The notes below the pieces were generated by a model. It was not told the origin of the DNA. It searched no databases and saw only the letters and a program-made list of their open reading frames with translations. 64,000 nt of DNA from Trichinella spiralis. Lineage: Eukaryota; Nematoda; Enoplea; Trichinellida; Trichinellidae. The position numbers and the translations under genes are program-made. Each line of letters starts with the position of its first letter. Within the stretch, counting starts at the first letter, position 1. Location of the stretch: positions 8,995,022 through 9,059,021 of the forward strand of contig CM012955.1 of assembly GCA_000181795.3 (NCBI GenBank), written 5' to 3'. This document shows, piece by piece, positions 27,135 through 43,952 of the stretch.

Positions 27135-27608
27135 TTTCATTCATTGATAATGTGTGTACTGAAATTATTTTATTGTCTTTTTAAAATTAAAGCTTCTTTT
27201 TTGTAAAATATCTCGTTTCATTGAACATTAATTACTACATGCAATTAAAGCCAGTAATTTCTAAAGGAATCAAATAATCTATACTTGGAGTTGATCAAAT
27301 TACCTTATAAATAATTTGAAGTTTCTGCGAAGCGGAATAGTATTTGCTTAAGCATGCACATTATATACATTATTGCTTTTTCCTGAATCGTGAAATATTT
27401 ATTTCTTTAGGGCATGTCTATTCTTGATACAATTTCAAGTCTATTGTACACAGTATAGTTTATTCATTGTGCAACAAGGCAAGTTTAAAGAAAAAAGATT
27501 GGAACAAAAGTGCTCTGCCGAATAAAAAAAATTAACACACACAATTCTTTATCACAACGAAAAGTATACATCTCGTGGAAGTCAATAAGTGGTACCGTAA
27601 TTTAATTA
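27135..27608. other. convergent 3' region, GluCl and trp-4
   Basis: This stretch lies between the isoform B stop (+) and the trp-4 stop (-). It is AT-rich with no exon and must hold both 3' UTRs and poly(A) sites. A TTTATT at 27458-27463 reads AATAAA on the minus strand and is a candidate signal for trp-4. Confidence 0.5.
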
Positions 27609-30600
27609 TTATGATTTCTGATTTTCAATTATTTCAGTTGCAACGCCTTGATACTTGCAGTATAGCGTTGTAACGTGTTTCCAGTTAATGACGTGCTCAA
27701 TGCTGTTAGATAATGCTGGATCTATTGCAACCAAAGTACTTCCCTCTAAAATAAAGAATAATTAGAAACCAGTACTGATTATTATAAGTTATTTGACTTG
27801 TTAAATGACATTCTTTTTTTAATGTTTCCCATATCTTTATAAATAATCTAATGCCAGATAAGATTAATTACACTTCACTAATAGTTTTGAAAAAACATTG
27901 AAACATACTGCTTTTTTCTGAATGTACTTGCATATAGTTGTCATAAGTGCAGTAAGAATCGACGTTATCTTCTATAAGTAAATCCTCTTGGGCACTTGTA
28001 CTGCATAAATTACCTGAAATTAAAAATCGAATAAAATTAAAAATCAAAGTACAGCGCTACACGAAAATAAAATAAAGCATCAATGTGTAAACATTATAAT
28101 AAAGGCTGAACTTTAACTTTAAAAATTTCTAATTTAAATTTTATAATAGCATATCGACAAATGCACCACCTTTATTATTTTAGAGTTTTTGTTTATTATT
28201 ATTTGTTCATTATTTAGAATTTGAGAGGAACCATCATTCTTTATCATTCTGCACTTATAGGGAAATATTAAAATGAATATTATTAGCCTAGTGTAACAAA
28301 AATGAACAAATAAAGATGTTTTTTCATTAATTCTGCAATGTAGCTGACTGCATTCGAATGATTACATTTGTTTTTAAATTAAATTACTTTCCAAAGTGAT
28401 AAATGAATTCAGGTTCATATTGACCTTTCTGGTTTATGTTATTTGCATATTTACTGATTTTGATTTAGGCGCATCTATGCTGATTTGTTAGTCACGCATT
28501 AGCTGTTTTATGTACACAATTCACTGTTAATTTACATGCTGTTACGTTACATATTATATTATTATCGCTGTTTCAAATCTTTTAGATTATTATACTGAGC
28601 TAACTAGCTCTTCACCTCACCAGCTATTTGCTTGCGACTGAGTTCTACCTGTTGCGTACGTCAAGCACGGTCACATTGCAGCAGCCGACTTAATTTTCCT
28701 TTATCTAATATTGGAGCCAATATGATTCATCATTAGTTCTGATTTATGCGTAAGTATAATTTCAATATTTACATTTTGGTCTGTAATAAGTCACACAATA
28801 ATAGGCATTGCTAGTGGAAAGATTTCTGCGTAAAATTTAACGCATTATCATTCCTGCTTTTTATATTTTTTCTTTAAATGTGTATCATTTTTAAGTTGTG
28901 AGTTCTGTATTATTCACAGGGAAAAGAATGGAATGAATATCAGTTTCACTTCCCATGGCAGAGGCTATTTTTTTATAATTTAAAATAAGAATTTTCTTAA
29001 ATTATTACTTACATTTATGCTTTATTGCTACTTTTAAAGCAATGAAAAACTTTGTAAACACGTTGACAGGCGCAGGTGTAGCTGACTTTTTGTTCATTTG
29101 TCTGATGAGCTTGGCACGCCCAAATTTCCATTCAACATCAGACTGTGCCTGAATTCTTTGATACGTGTCTGACATCATAGCGATAAGCAAATTGATCAGC
29201 ACTATTATTATAACAATCAAATATACTGCATAAATAATTTTGATCAAAATGTGTCCCAGCAAAGGTGTAAGGTGTAAAGGAGGCAACGCCTCAACGCTAA
29301 CCATGCCAAACAAGGAGAAAAACATCATTTCTGCTATCTGCACAATTGCTGGAATGCCTAATGAAATATCCTCATCGGGTTGGGAAAATGCAGGTTGAAA
29401 AACGGACGTGACGTGAATAGCAAATCCCAGCATGAAAAGAAACAGTATAACTAAGAAGCGCGTCAAATCATACATCAAGTTTCGAATAATAACTGCCCAA
29501 GGACCGAATAAATGATGAACTGTTAAGAAATCCAAATAGTGTACAAATGTCGTGAGCAAGACCACTGCAAATAGCTGATTTTTTGCATAGAGCAGGGTGC
29601 GAGTGAATAGTATTTTCTTTTCCACAGATTCAGAGCGCATGCAAAATATTGGATATGTGAAGGCAATTACATGCACGATCATTGCAATGCTGCTAAACAG
29701 AAGTGTAATTAAGCTAGTGAAGCGAGAAGATAATCCGCCAAGATGAGACAGCTCAGCCACTAGTTTACCACTTAGCCATAAGAGGAGAAAAAATTCAAGA
29801 ATATTCGGAATAGGCGATGTTACTTCATAAATTGGATAAAATATTCTCAATATTTCCAGCGACAATAGCAAAGTGAAAAATAAATGCGAGACAAGATGAC
29901 ATGAAAATTTGATGACTGGTGCTTCGTTAAGCTTGTAAGAAAGTGGCAAACTAAAAAATATCCAAGCTGGTGGAAAAATCAGCAGCACAAGAAAAAATAA
30001 TGATAGCTGCCAAAAGTTCCAAGTAATTCCACCATTCCATACTTCAGTCAAATATCGTTGAACAGATGGATGGGAGACGACAATTTTTTGATTATGTTCA
30101 ATCAGGGCATCAATAAAAGGCTGACCTTTTCTGGTATGTGACTTTAAAATCACAGCTGGATTATGCTCAGATGCAGCAATGGACATTAAATCTGTGGCAA
30201 TGTTTTCACAAAATTCTGCGATTGAATTCAAATCACGAGTTCGTTCTTTTTCTTTGCTGGCAAAGGTTCTGTAGAAACTGCTCAAATGAACCGCCGTGTC
30301 TACTGGAGCTGGTGAATTTAAAATGAACTCTTGCAAGGGCAAGTTGTCTTGCTTTTTACCACATACCATCATGTCGAATAAAAACTGAAATGAAACGCTC
30401 TCTGTTTCAAAAATGGAGATGAAACTGATCTATCAAATTGGAAGCAGCATGCTTGAAAAGTTAAGAAAGTTAAGAAGATTAGAAGAAGAAATAGAAAGGA
30501 ATCGAAAATGAAGTTTAAATCGATTGAAATTGTTGCTATTTAGCAGTACTTTGGACTTGCATTGAAAGTGAATTTTAAGCTACAGTAATTTGTCATCTAT

Positions 30601-33600
30601 AAATGATGCGAAAATTTAAATTTGCAACTGCACCTTTTTATCATCAACTAGCTGATAAGTATCGTGCTTTTGATGGAGCAAAAATCGTAGGCATTCTATA
30701 TGGTTGCTGGACGCAGCTAAGCACATTGGAATTTTTCCATCCGTGCTTTTGCTGCTTGAATTTGCACCGCTTTCTATTAGAAATTTGACTACATTCAAAT
30801 GACCAGCGTTGGTTGAAAAATGCATCGGCGTCCATCCATTCTATAATGCACAAATTTAAGTTTTCATTTTTAAGTTCTATTTCATTTTACAATGTCGGCT
30901 GCGTTGACATCAGAGCCTTGTGATACGAGCAAAGAAACAATGTCATAATGACCCTGACTTGAGGCGACGTGCAACGCCGTTCTACCCCTACTGTCTTTCA
31001 TGTGAACTTGAGATGTTGATCTACTTAGCAATTGTCCAACAACTGCTAAATGTCCCGTTTCTGCAGCCAAATGCAATGGAATAATGTTCTTTAAAAAACG
31101 TATGAAGCAATGCAATTGACACATTCATATCTTACCATGTTTACACTGCAGGAATCAACTTGAACACCTGGAATATTCAACAGCATTCTGACAAGGCCTT
31201 CATCGCCAGACATAGCCGCCATATGAAGTGGTGTCAAGCAGTACTTTAATATAAGCAAAATATAACATTCTCGTGTCACATATCAATCATGCATACCTCG
31301 TTTCCCAATCCTGAAACAATAAATGGATTTCCTTTTGAAGGTACTGCAGATTTACAAATAGCTGACACATGAGCAATCATTGCTTGAGTGAATTCTCGTT
31401 GACCGTGATAAGCAGCAACATGTAAAGCATTCAGTCCAGTCTAAACATTAGTGCTAGTGAAGGACAAGGAATAAAATATTGGTCAAATGACAACTTTTGT
31501 ACTGCAACGGCTCCACAAATCAACGTCCAGTACTTCTAAAATTGACGTCCATCCATTTTTTGCAGCCATGTGCAATGCCATCATGCCATCCTAAAAGAAT
31601 GAATTTAATTTTTTAATAATTTTTCACTGAAATCACAAGTTCAACTATTGGTATAGATAAGCATTTCAGACTTTTATTGGTTAAGAAAAGCATGCGATAA
31701 TTTATGGTAACGTTACGTGAGTTTCTTCTAGTGGAGAAGAACCACCTGCAAGTAGGGCTTGAACAACTGCTTTATGTCCTCCTGCGGCAGCCATATGCAA
31801 TGCAGTAGAGCCAGTATCCTAAGCTAATAAGACACATAATAATCATTTAAACAGGTATTTTTACAATTACTTTTGTCTTTGCCAAAATAACTGTGTTTTT
31901 ATCAATAATCATCAGTTTGTTTATCACAGCTAAACTGCCTTTCATAGCAGCTATATGGGCACAAGTCAGTCCGTTCACGTCCTAAATGAAAGTACAATTT
32001 GAAACGTTTCACGCAAACAAATTCCTCAGGATATACTGTGGCGCTCAATGCACTTGGATCCGCTTTGCCTTTTAAGAATATTTGTACTATTTCTGGATGA
32101 TCATTTTCTGCTGCAAGATGCAGCGGAGTTCGCCCTCGAATATCTCGGGCTGTAGCATCTGCACCCATTTTTAACAAAAATGCGCAAATTGTCATCTGAC
32201 CTGCTTGAGCAGCAACATGGAGTGGGGTTTGATTTTCCTACATTTATAATACAAATGCAAAGTTTCCATGCAAGTTTAAAATATTTTTGACTGAAGGTAT
32301 GAAATGTTAGAATTAATGCAAGCAGTTTACAAACATGCCGTTAGAATTTGAACATACCATAGAAATAGCATCCACTGGGGCCTTATGTTTTTGCAATAGC
32401 AGTTCCACGAGCTTTTGATGACCATGCATTGCTGCAAAGTGCAATGGTGTAAATCCATTTTTCGTTTTACTGCTTATAAATGCTCTGCTGCGCACTAACA
32501 AATCACACAGTTCTACATGTCCACTTTCAGCAGCCATGTGCAAAGACGTTTTGCCAAACTAAAATTATTTTTCAACCAAAAAGATTCCTTTATAAAAATT
32601 TCAAAATTACTTCGTCGAAAACATCAATTCTTGCATTATGTTGTAGGAGGAGTTCTACAATTTTTACGTGTCCATTGCTACAAGCTTCCAGTAGAGGTGA
32701 TCTTCCATTCTAAACTTAAGAAATTCAATCAAAAATGCAATTCAATCACTCACCAAAAAGCAACCTTATTTTGTTTATTCAAAGCAATTTGCATTCCACC
32801 AAGCCCCACTTTATGAACAATACAGGCAAAGATGTCGTGACTTCCGGATTTTGCAAGGCAATGCAGCACATTTTCTGAACTCTAAGAAATCAAAGTGTTA
32901 TAAGGAATTTATCACACAGTTCTTACTGTATTCGTCACGACGGATATATCTGCACCGTGCTCTAATAAAAGGTTTGAAACTTCCACATCATCACCAGCAT
33001 GTTTCCAGGAAGATGGTGGTATTTCTGCCGCGCAGTGTAAAGCTGTTTCTCCTGACTAGATGGAATGTTGTTTTACAGAATATAGACAAAATTACAGAGG
33101 CAAGAGGAATAATTAATAAAGCAATTGTACATAATTAAGATAAATGTTACTTTTGTTTGCATTTGTGTAAGTTTCTCAGCTTCTTCGAAGCCTTTCTTGT
33201 TTGTTATAAATTCTAAAAGCATTTTCGCTACTATGATGTTACAATTCTGAATAGAAACGTGAAGCGCCGTTTCGCCATTCTAAAAAAAGAAATAAAACAA
33301 ATCTCTCTAAACATTAATTGACAAATAAATTTCAAGCCTGATTACTGAATCTACCTGGGAAGCAATCATAGGATCACAATCTTCATTCAACAAAATCTGA
33401 GCCATTTTTGCATTTCCAACTCTGGCGGCTAAATGTAAAGCTGTCTCACCATTCTGAAATGGCAGCTCATTCATTGAAAGTGTAGTTAACAATTTTCACA
33501 TACCTCTAAGAGTGCATTGACATCTGCTCCACTTTTAATTAACATATCCGCACAAACCTCTGCTTCAGCACCACTGAGACTAGCGGCACAGTGTAGAGGC

Positions 33601-36222
33601 GTTTTGTTCAATTTTCCACCTCTAGCATGCGCGTCTGCGCCATACCCAAGTAAATATTCCACTACATCAGGCATACCAGCTTGTACAGCAACGTGCAAAG
33701 CGGTGTAACCATTCTAAAAATGGCAAGCAGCATACAATTGTGGATACTGTTCAATTGTAAAATACTTTAGTTTTGAAATCAATCGGCGCTCCTTTGTTAA
33801 GCAATGCCCGAACGACACCAACATGACCGAGCCTAGCGGCACAGTGAAGAGCCAAAGCTCCGTTCTACAAATACGAGACGTGCTCGATTGATATTGTGAT
33901 AATATATTCTTTATTAATTAATGGAATTGATGATAATAATATTATTTCGTGCAACCAAGCAAACATAAGAAAGTATACACGATTCGGCATATGAAGCGGA
34001 ACACCACGTTTAAGCAAAGCCAGTGCTGTTTCATCATGACCAAAGCTGGCTGCAATGTGCATAAGAGTGCTTCCATCCTGTAATACACTAAGATTGAAAA
34101 GCAAATAAATGGAATCAACCAAAGTATACTTTAGTTCGAGCTAAAACGGATGCTTTAAACTTGTCTGCTAAAACCTCCAAGGTAGCTGTGTGGCCCATTT
34201 CAGCAGCAATATGTACAGGGGTTTTATGATACTGAAATAGGCACAAATAGCTATGAAAATTACAATTGTGGATGTATTATTAGTATCACTTTGTCGCCAA
34301 TATTTGGATCAGGCTTCATTTTGTACAAAATTCTCAACAAAGGTTCATCACCATTTTTAGCTACAATATGTAGAGCTGTTTTGTCTTCAAACTTAAAATA
34401 CAATGGATTATATTTATTTTTAAATGCTTTCATTGAATGCTTCAGTTACATTTTTGGCGTTGACAAACGGGCTTTGATCAGCTATAAAGCGAAGCAATTC
34501 CGCGTCACGCCTGCGACAAGCAATGTGCAGCGCAGTATCACCGTTGTCCTATTGTGGATAAATTTAATCAATGATCACGCGACGATGTAATTACCTTTCT
34601 AATAGCTTCCATTTGACGCTGCTTGCTTTGACTTAATAGCTCTTTACAAGCCGGTACATTTCCTGCTTCACAAGCAGCAAGAAATGGAATGCAGCCTTCC
34701 TTAAAACAAATGCCTAGCTTAATATCACATTCAAATAAATGTAAAAGACGCGTGTAAAACCTTGTCTTCTATGAATCTCGGATCTAAACCTGTAGTATGC
34801 TGCATATAATCAAGAAGTAGCTTTATCAAGGGCACTGATAGAAGTGGAGCACGATTGAGCGCCAAATGCAATGGCAATTGTCCAGTCTATCAATTGAACA
34901 AAAGATTATTATTATTATTATTATTATTATGAAATTATCTCACGTAAAAATTATAAATTAAATATAAATTATAACTGTAGGATATAATAATTTTACAAAA
35001 CAACAACTAACTGAATTTTCAACATCAACTTTGACATGGTAGCGACACAAAATTTGCATCATTTCCTCAGAAGCGTACATAGCAGCAATATGAGCAGCGT
35101 AGTTGCCATCCTTTGAAAATTGTGCTTGAAAATGGGGTTCAGGAAGAAAAAAAATAATAAATGGTATTGTTTTACTTTGGTTTTCACGTTTATATCGGCT
35201 CCGTGTTGCAAAAGATGTTGCACAATTGCAATCTGATCTTCTCGAATAGCCGTTAACAGCACAGGCCAGCCATCCTAGACAATCACTTTCATGAACAAAA
35301 ACAACAGATTTATTTTTCATTCTTACTTTATCCACAATATTTGTATTCAACGAAGGTATTTCTGATTTGGAAAGTAATTTGTCCGCTTTTCCCCAATCTT
35401 TCTCCACCAGGCAAGCTATAATTGTACTCTGATCTAGAACAGCTTGTTTTGCAGCATCGTCAATTTTTGCAAGCTCATTTTTAGGATTTTCATTCCACGA
35501 ATCAACTTGATCCTTCTTGTTGCTTGAATACCTCGCATCATTGTCGTCCAATGATAGGGTGCTTCTCTGTACAGTCAAAAGATGCTTCTCCCTTGTCGGT
35601 GTCTCTAAATCTGCCCGCAGTCTGTGAAATGGTAATTCAATTTTTTGTCTGGTTGCTGCTTCTTCAGGCGTTTGTAGAAATTCAGTTTTCTCTTTTTCAC
35701 TCGCCACTTGCTCGTCCTGTTTTAAAATATCACCCTCCAGTTTATTCGGCAATTTATCATTGTTGACTTGCTGGTCTTCTTGTATAATTTTATTTTCCAG
35801 AAGCGGATGTTTGTCTGATTTGATTTCTTTCATCAAATCGACATGGGTCTCGTTTCGGATGGTTTTCGCATTCGCTTGAACCATTTTGCTTTCACAACCT
35901 TGAAAAGATCCATCAATGAGACGTCGCGATTGTCTGCTTGATCGCACGTTGCTCCTTTCAGTAGTCGGTTTGGGTTGAGCTAATTGGGTTTGCTTTTTCA
36001 CTGCTGGTGCCATTTTTGGACGATCTTCAGCAACACTGACCGACCCGCTGCTGTCCGACCAGTCACCGCTGAGGGCTTGCGTTCGACCAGTTGAATTAGC
36101 AGCAGAAGTTGGTGTTGGAATTGAGCCTTTCTGTTTCTCATCCCTTGCCGAATACATTCTGATCAAAGGCAAAGTTTTCTCTTCTTTTTCTTCTTCTTCT
36201 TTCAATTCGAAACCAAAATTAT
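27609..36222 (-). CDS. trp-4: TRPN mechanosensory channel (TRP-4/NOMPC)
   Basis: Ankyrin-tethered mechanotransduction channel of mechanosensory neurons. Exons (high to low): 36222-35327, 35274-35176, 35110-35012, 34886-34761, 34699-34595, 34548-34450, 34391-34290, 34231-34130, 34077-33979, 33864-33766, 33713-33504, 33453-33355, 33279-33151, 33055-32927, 32881-32765, 32709-32611, 32558-32358, 32237-32037, 31981-31871, 31818-31717, 31590-31495, 31440-31297, 31243-31136, 31088-30891, 30840-30634, 30384-29013, 28013-27909, 27745-27609. This gives about 1,860 aa, close to known TRP-4 length. Order: charged disordered N-terminus, about 29 ankyrin repeats, six-TM channel, TRP helix ([12 protein letters not shown]), short C-terminus. 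[20 protein letters not shown] is the TRPN signature. The first exon here starts in phase 1 at an acceptor with no in-frame ATG at its edge; either an upstream exon is missing or translation starts at an internal Met. Confidence 0.93.
27909..28013 (-). other. trp-4 penultimate exon
   Basis: A 105-nt exon rich in Asp, Glu and Ser ([13 protein letters not shown]) joins phase 1 to phase 1. The last exon (27745-27609) contains [10 protein letters not shown], resembling the conserved acidic/aromatic C-terminal helix of TRPN channels. The 0.9 kb intron above it (28014-29012) has no other exon that I recognise. Confidence 0.7.
29013..30384 (-). other. trp-4 channel-domain exon
   Basis: A single 1,372-nt exon encodes the linker ([11 protein letters not shown]), S1 to S6, the pore ([14 protein letters not shown]) and the TRP helix. 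This intron-poor membrane domain contrasts with the fragmented repeat region. The donor GTAAGT at 29012 is strong. Reading through it would give only two further codons before a stop, so splicing to 28013 is the better model; that join keeps frame through two more exons to a TAA at 27609-27611. Confidence 0.9.
30634..35274 (-). other. trp-4 ankyrin-repeat exon array
   Basis: Twenty-four consecutive exons code for the ankyrin spring. All start and end in phase 0. Eight are exactly 99 nt (33 codons, one repeat), three are 102 nt, and others are 96-144 nt. Five long exons (210, 201, 201, 198, 207 nt) carry two repeats. Most begin with Asn/Asp-Gly, the N-terminal turn of an ankyrin repeat, so exon and repeat borders coincide. 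Recurrent cores are TPLHLAA, TALHVAA and similar. Confidence 0.92.
35327..36222 (-). other. trp-4 N-terminal disordered exon
   Basis: One 896-nt exon encodes about 298 residues rich in Glu, Lys, Ser, Gln and Asp with no ankyrin repeats, followed by a helical stretch leading into the first repeat. The acceptor is TTTAAG just above 36222. A run of Glu/Lys opens it, and the first in-frame Met is about 21 residues in (RMYSARDEK). It ends in phase 0 at the GTAAGA donor below 35327. Confidence 0.7.
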
Positions 36223-37103
36223 CTTAAATTTAACCTAATCAAATCCTATTATACAAATAATAAAATCTGAAATTAGTTCAATTGAAGCACTTTATTCTTG
36301 TTAAACAAATTTTTAAATTGTAACAATTGAAGGAAAATTCACTTATTCATCGTACAATTCATATTAGAACCTGCATTTCAATTTTGTTTTGTATTACATT
36401 TCCATGGATAAACATTTCTGCATTAAGGAGTGTTTAAAAATGTTTTCGCCATTAGAAAAGATAAAATTTCATGCAGTTTTATGAAAAAAATTTAATATGT
36501 ATGCCTAGTTTTGAAAAAAAATCACTTACTTAAATTGGACGTAAATTTTGGGCTTTTCAAAAGACAAATTTAGTATGTAGAGCTTGAGGAAGTTTAGACT
36601 GGAGCATGGGAAAATGTAAAACTGACACCCAAAGGTGAAATGCCAATATTCTACAACCGAAGCCCATCAGGCCGCTATTGTTTCGTTGCCAAGTGATAGA
36701 AATTAAATGGGTACTTAACGCCGCTTGATACCATTTGATTAGCCATTTTGAAAGAGCGGTCGATTAGGTGATCGCACCAAGAATTGCGTGAAAATTTTTA
36801 TTTTCAAATTCAAATTTCTATTCCCATTATTAAAATATTATTGTTTAAAAAAATCATTTCTTAACACTAACAATAAATTATAATGAAACGAAATTTATTC
36901 TTCACTTTCTTCACAGAACACCAAAGTTCCAATACAGAAAATTAAGTACAACTAATATCAATCACAATCATTTTATTTGTCATTTTTCCTGTTCAATGAA
37001 AATTATCTCTCAAGTAGCTTCAAAGACGCTGAAAATATTCTCGATAAACATCATCGTTATCCGGATCTAAAAAATAAATGTTTTCCTTTTTTTAAGTTGA
37101 AAA
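36223..37103. other. region upstream of trp-4
   Basis: This interval separates trp-4 from the small gene upstream on the same strand. The part near 36560-36780 is less AT-rich and has short minus-strand ATG frames (for example one starting MANQMVSSG), but I found no ATG exon with a donor in the phase that trp-4 needs. It could hold the trp-4 promoter, leader or missing first exon. Confidence 0.4.
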
Positions 37104-37626
37104 TTAACATGGTACGAAAGAAGCATGAATACGTCTTAAATAATCTGCCATTTCAATTCTGTCTTCTATTCCGAGAACAGTTTTCACCGCATGAGTAGAA
37201 GGAAAATAAACTGCTGGAAAGTCATTAATTCTCGACGTTGCTCGCAATTCAGCCATAATTTCCATCGCCAACGCACGACTTAATAGTGGTTCTAAGGCGG
37301 CTTGTTCTTCTCTGATAGCCATTCGTTGGCGCTAAATGTTGCACATTATTTCAAATATAATTCAAATCTAGCACGTGTTTTTTTCAGTTTTTCAATATTA
37401 AACAAACAGAAGAATCGATTATCAATATAAATAAAGTGTTTTAAAGCAACAATACCTTCTCCAAATCTAACTGTATTGGATGCTGAATAATTTTTTCATT
37501 AGGTCTCGGTATTGCGGAAGAACTAAAATTTATGATGAAGAGATATCAAAAGAAGAAAAAGCTAAAATACTTTGGATTCAAAGAAACAAGGTTAGTCAAA
37601 TGTTTTTTCTCTGCTAAACCGTCCAT
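37104..37626 (-). CDS. unrecognised 116-aa protein, three exons
   Basis: Exons 37626-37571, 37522-37456 and 37331-37104 (351 nt) join with matching phases across a 48-nt and a 124-nt intron. The ATG lies 7 nt below an acceptor-like TTTTAG, which would suit a cis- or trans-spliced leader. The protein is soluble-looking with no signal peptide or membrane span. It has a Pro/Asn-rich start (IPRPNEKIIQHPIQ), a charged helix (LEKRQRMAIREEQAALEPLL), a second helix (ALAMEIMAELRA) and a conserved-looking tail with FPAVYFP and MADYLRRIH. I do not recognise the family. It is upstream of trp-4 on the same strand, about 0.9 kb away. Confidence 0.65.
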
Positions 37627-37633
37627 AGCGTTT

Positions 37634-39335
37634 CTAAAACACAAAGTAAGCTGTTATACACACATATTTATATATAGATAGATTATTTATATATTATCTG
37701 AAATAGTTTCGCCGGAGTGATCAAATTTAAATCACTAGAACTGCTTTTACATAGAAATTATAGATAAATGAACAAAATGAAAAGCCTATTAATAATAATA
37801 GGTAAATTTTAATACAGTACCACTTAATGCACAGCAAGTATAAATCTTCAATGGTGTAAATTCAAAATATTGCTTTACAGGATGTAAATAGGAAATTAAA
37901 TGAATAAAAAAATATAATTATAATTGTATAAATTTGTTATTATTTAAAAATTCTTTTGTTTGTGCAGTAAAAATATTGTTTTAGAAACTAACCGTCGTTG
38001 CATCTTATTTCTGCACTATCATAAATTGAAATGAGAAGTGTCTTTTATTTTTAATCTAAATAAACGGCGTTCATTGTTTGTTTTTAACTTTTTCTTATCA
38101 TGAATGTATTTGAAATTTTTTACGACGATGCATATTTTCATATTGAACGTATACTTGTAGCAGTTTCGTAATAAATATTCAAGTGAAAGTTTTTAAATAA
38201 AAATGATTTTTTTTCAAAATTCCTCTCAAATGTTCCTTTTATTGAGAAATGTAAAATTATTTCCCATTTTATTTTAGATCCTTGCTTTGTCTTTTTCTTA
38301 CTGTAGTTTCCTCTTTGCAATGTATAGCCAGTCAAGTAAGGCAGTTGAATTTATTTTTTGAAGTTCATTTATGCAAATTTGGTTTTTGCACTTTCTCGTT
38401 TTAATTCCAAATAATTTTTTCAGTAATAGGATTCAGTTTTCAGTATAATTTTGAAAGTTTTATTTTTCGATTATGCTTTGACATGATGGAAAGTGTTATT
38501 TTTAATGTTTCTTTTCTTTTATTTTGTCATACATTTATTTTCTTGAGTTTGGTTTGGCGACGCATGATTGGGATTTTTTATTTAATTTAAATTTTTTGTT
38601 GCCTAATATGTATTGTACTGTACTTTTTCAAGGTGCAGTTTGCAGTTTTACAGTTTGCCCAGATTTTCATTTTAAACTGCAACTCATTCCGCAGCAGTGT
38701 TAGGTTTGCATTCTGCAATGAATGACATTTTGATGATGTTTTTTTCTTTTTTGATTATTTTTGTAAATATGCATTTTTAAAAATATATTCCTATTTGAGA
38801 CCTTAAATATTATGCTAATTGGTTTAATTTATTTTGCAACACTTATCGACGTTGTTGAAGTTCATTGGAGTTTGTTTGCCGCGTTAATGTTATTTACTTG
38901 TGCTGTGGTTGTTGTCATATTTACACTGACCGCTGGTTCGTTACAGTGTTCGAACAGTGCATTGCTGAACGTTTGCTTCCACTTGCCGCGTTCGGGCATT
39001 GTCTAGTTTATTTATTGCCAACTGACACAGGTCAAATTCAACGTCCGCTTTATTCATTTTTACTTTCAGTATCGAACAAACGAAGTGCCTGAGTTTCGAA
39101 GCCGTCACAGTGCCATTCGACTGTAATGCCTCCTTGGCTTTTGAATGCTTTTTGAAGAGAGAAAAATTTCGCCCACCAACTGCCTCAGTCTCATCTCACA
39201 GTGATCTGTGAGCAGTTGTCTATTTTGTGTGTGTATGTGTGTGTGTGTGTATTTTTTCTTTCCTTTTTTTAAATGCATCATGCCGACGGCGTTATTTATT
39301 GTTGCTTGCGACTGTTCTGATTGTTTCAATTGGTC
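37634..39335. other. divergent intergenic region before src-2
   Basis: The region lies between the minus-strand 116-aa gene and the plus-strand kinase and so should contain both promoters. It is AT-rich to about 38800 and less so from 39000. A TG microsatellite (39226-39250) lies just before the kinase ATG. Short hydrophobic open frames at 38812-39092 overlap in two frames and are not supported as genes. Confidence 0.5.
39226..39250. repeat. (TG)n microsatellite in kinase leader
   Basis: About twelve TG units with one interruption lie 86 bases before the src-2 start codon, so probably within the 5' UTR or promoter. Confidence 0.8.
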
Positions 39336-43297
<3,962 letters not shown>

Positions 43298-43952
43298 ACT
43301 GATACGCCATTTTGTTGCAGTTCCACTCACGGATTGTTTCTTTCTTCTCTGTTCTTTTTTACAAATGCCTTTTTCATGGTTGCATTTATGAATGGTGAGA
43401 ATTTTATTATTTCCTTTTTTTTCCATTTGCGGCTTTTACTTTTTTCCATTTAGAACTTTCCACAGCTTTGTTCATCCCATTCTCTTTTTTTTATTACTTA
43501 ATTTTTCCTACTCTTTTTTTTTGCTGTTCCTACTTTCTCAATTCTGCAAGTTGGTTCCAAATTTGATTTTAGCAATTACCGAAAAATTAGCGTTTTCTGC
43601 TTGTTATTTTTTTTTTCGATTCCATCGCAACTGACGAGGCGATGTTTACGGTGCTTTTTTGCTTTTCCTCAGCCAAAACAAGAGGCATTATTTATTGCAC
43701 ATGCAAACGGTAGTGACCAAACAAACAGTGATAATGACGACAATAGCAGCGCTTCTTTTTTTTCCCCCTTGCCGTTGATTCATTTTTCTTTTTAATCTTC
43801 CGCTGAAGAAATTATCATATAAAAAATATTAATAATATTTCCAGTTGAATTTATTATTTCTTTTGATTTTTGTATCAAGTTAACACTGCGAACAGAAATA
43901 TAGGATAAAATAAAAAAGATTCATTTCGAAAGCGATAAATGAATAATGTGAA
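43298..43952. other. convergent 3' region, src-2 and Trx-like gene
   Basis: T-rich DNA with several pyrimidine runs and no supported coding frame. It probably contains both 3' UTRs. A TTTATT near 43850 could serve as the minus-strand poly(A) signal. Confidence 0.5.
43909..43914 (+). terminator. candidate polyadenylation signal, src-2
   Basis: AATAAA lies about 610 nt after the src-2 stop and only 39 nt before the stop of the convergent gene, so the two 3' UTRs may overlap. Confidence 0.3.

Noticed and set aside
34958-35262. Single long minus-strand frame read through from the trp-4 N-terminal exon to 34958
   Set aside because: The frame passes through two introns. Spliced phase-0 exons 35274-35176 and 35110-35012 encode proper ankyrin repeats instead.
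38812-39092. Two overlapping hydrophobic frames before src-2
   Set aside because: Different frames of the same T-rich leader region, with no donor leading into the kinase start at MGSC.
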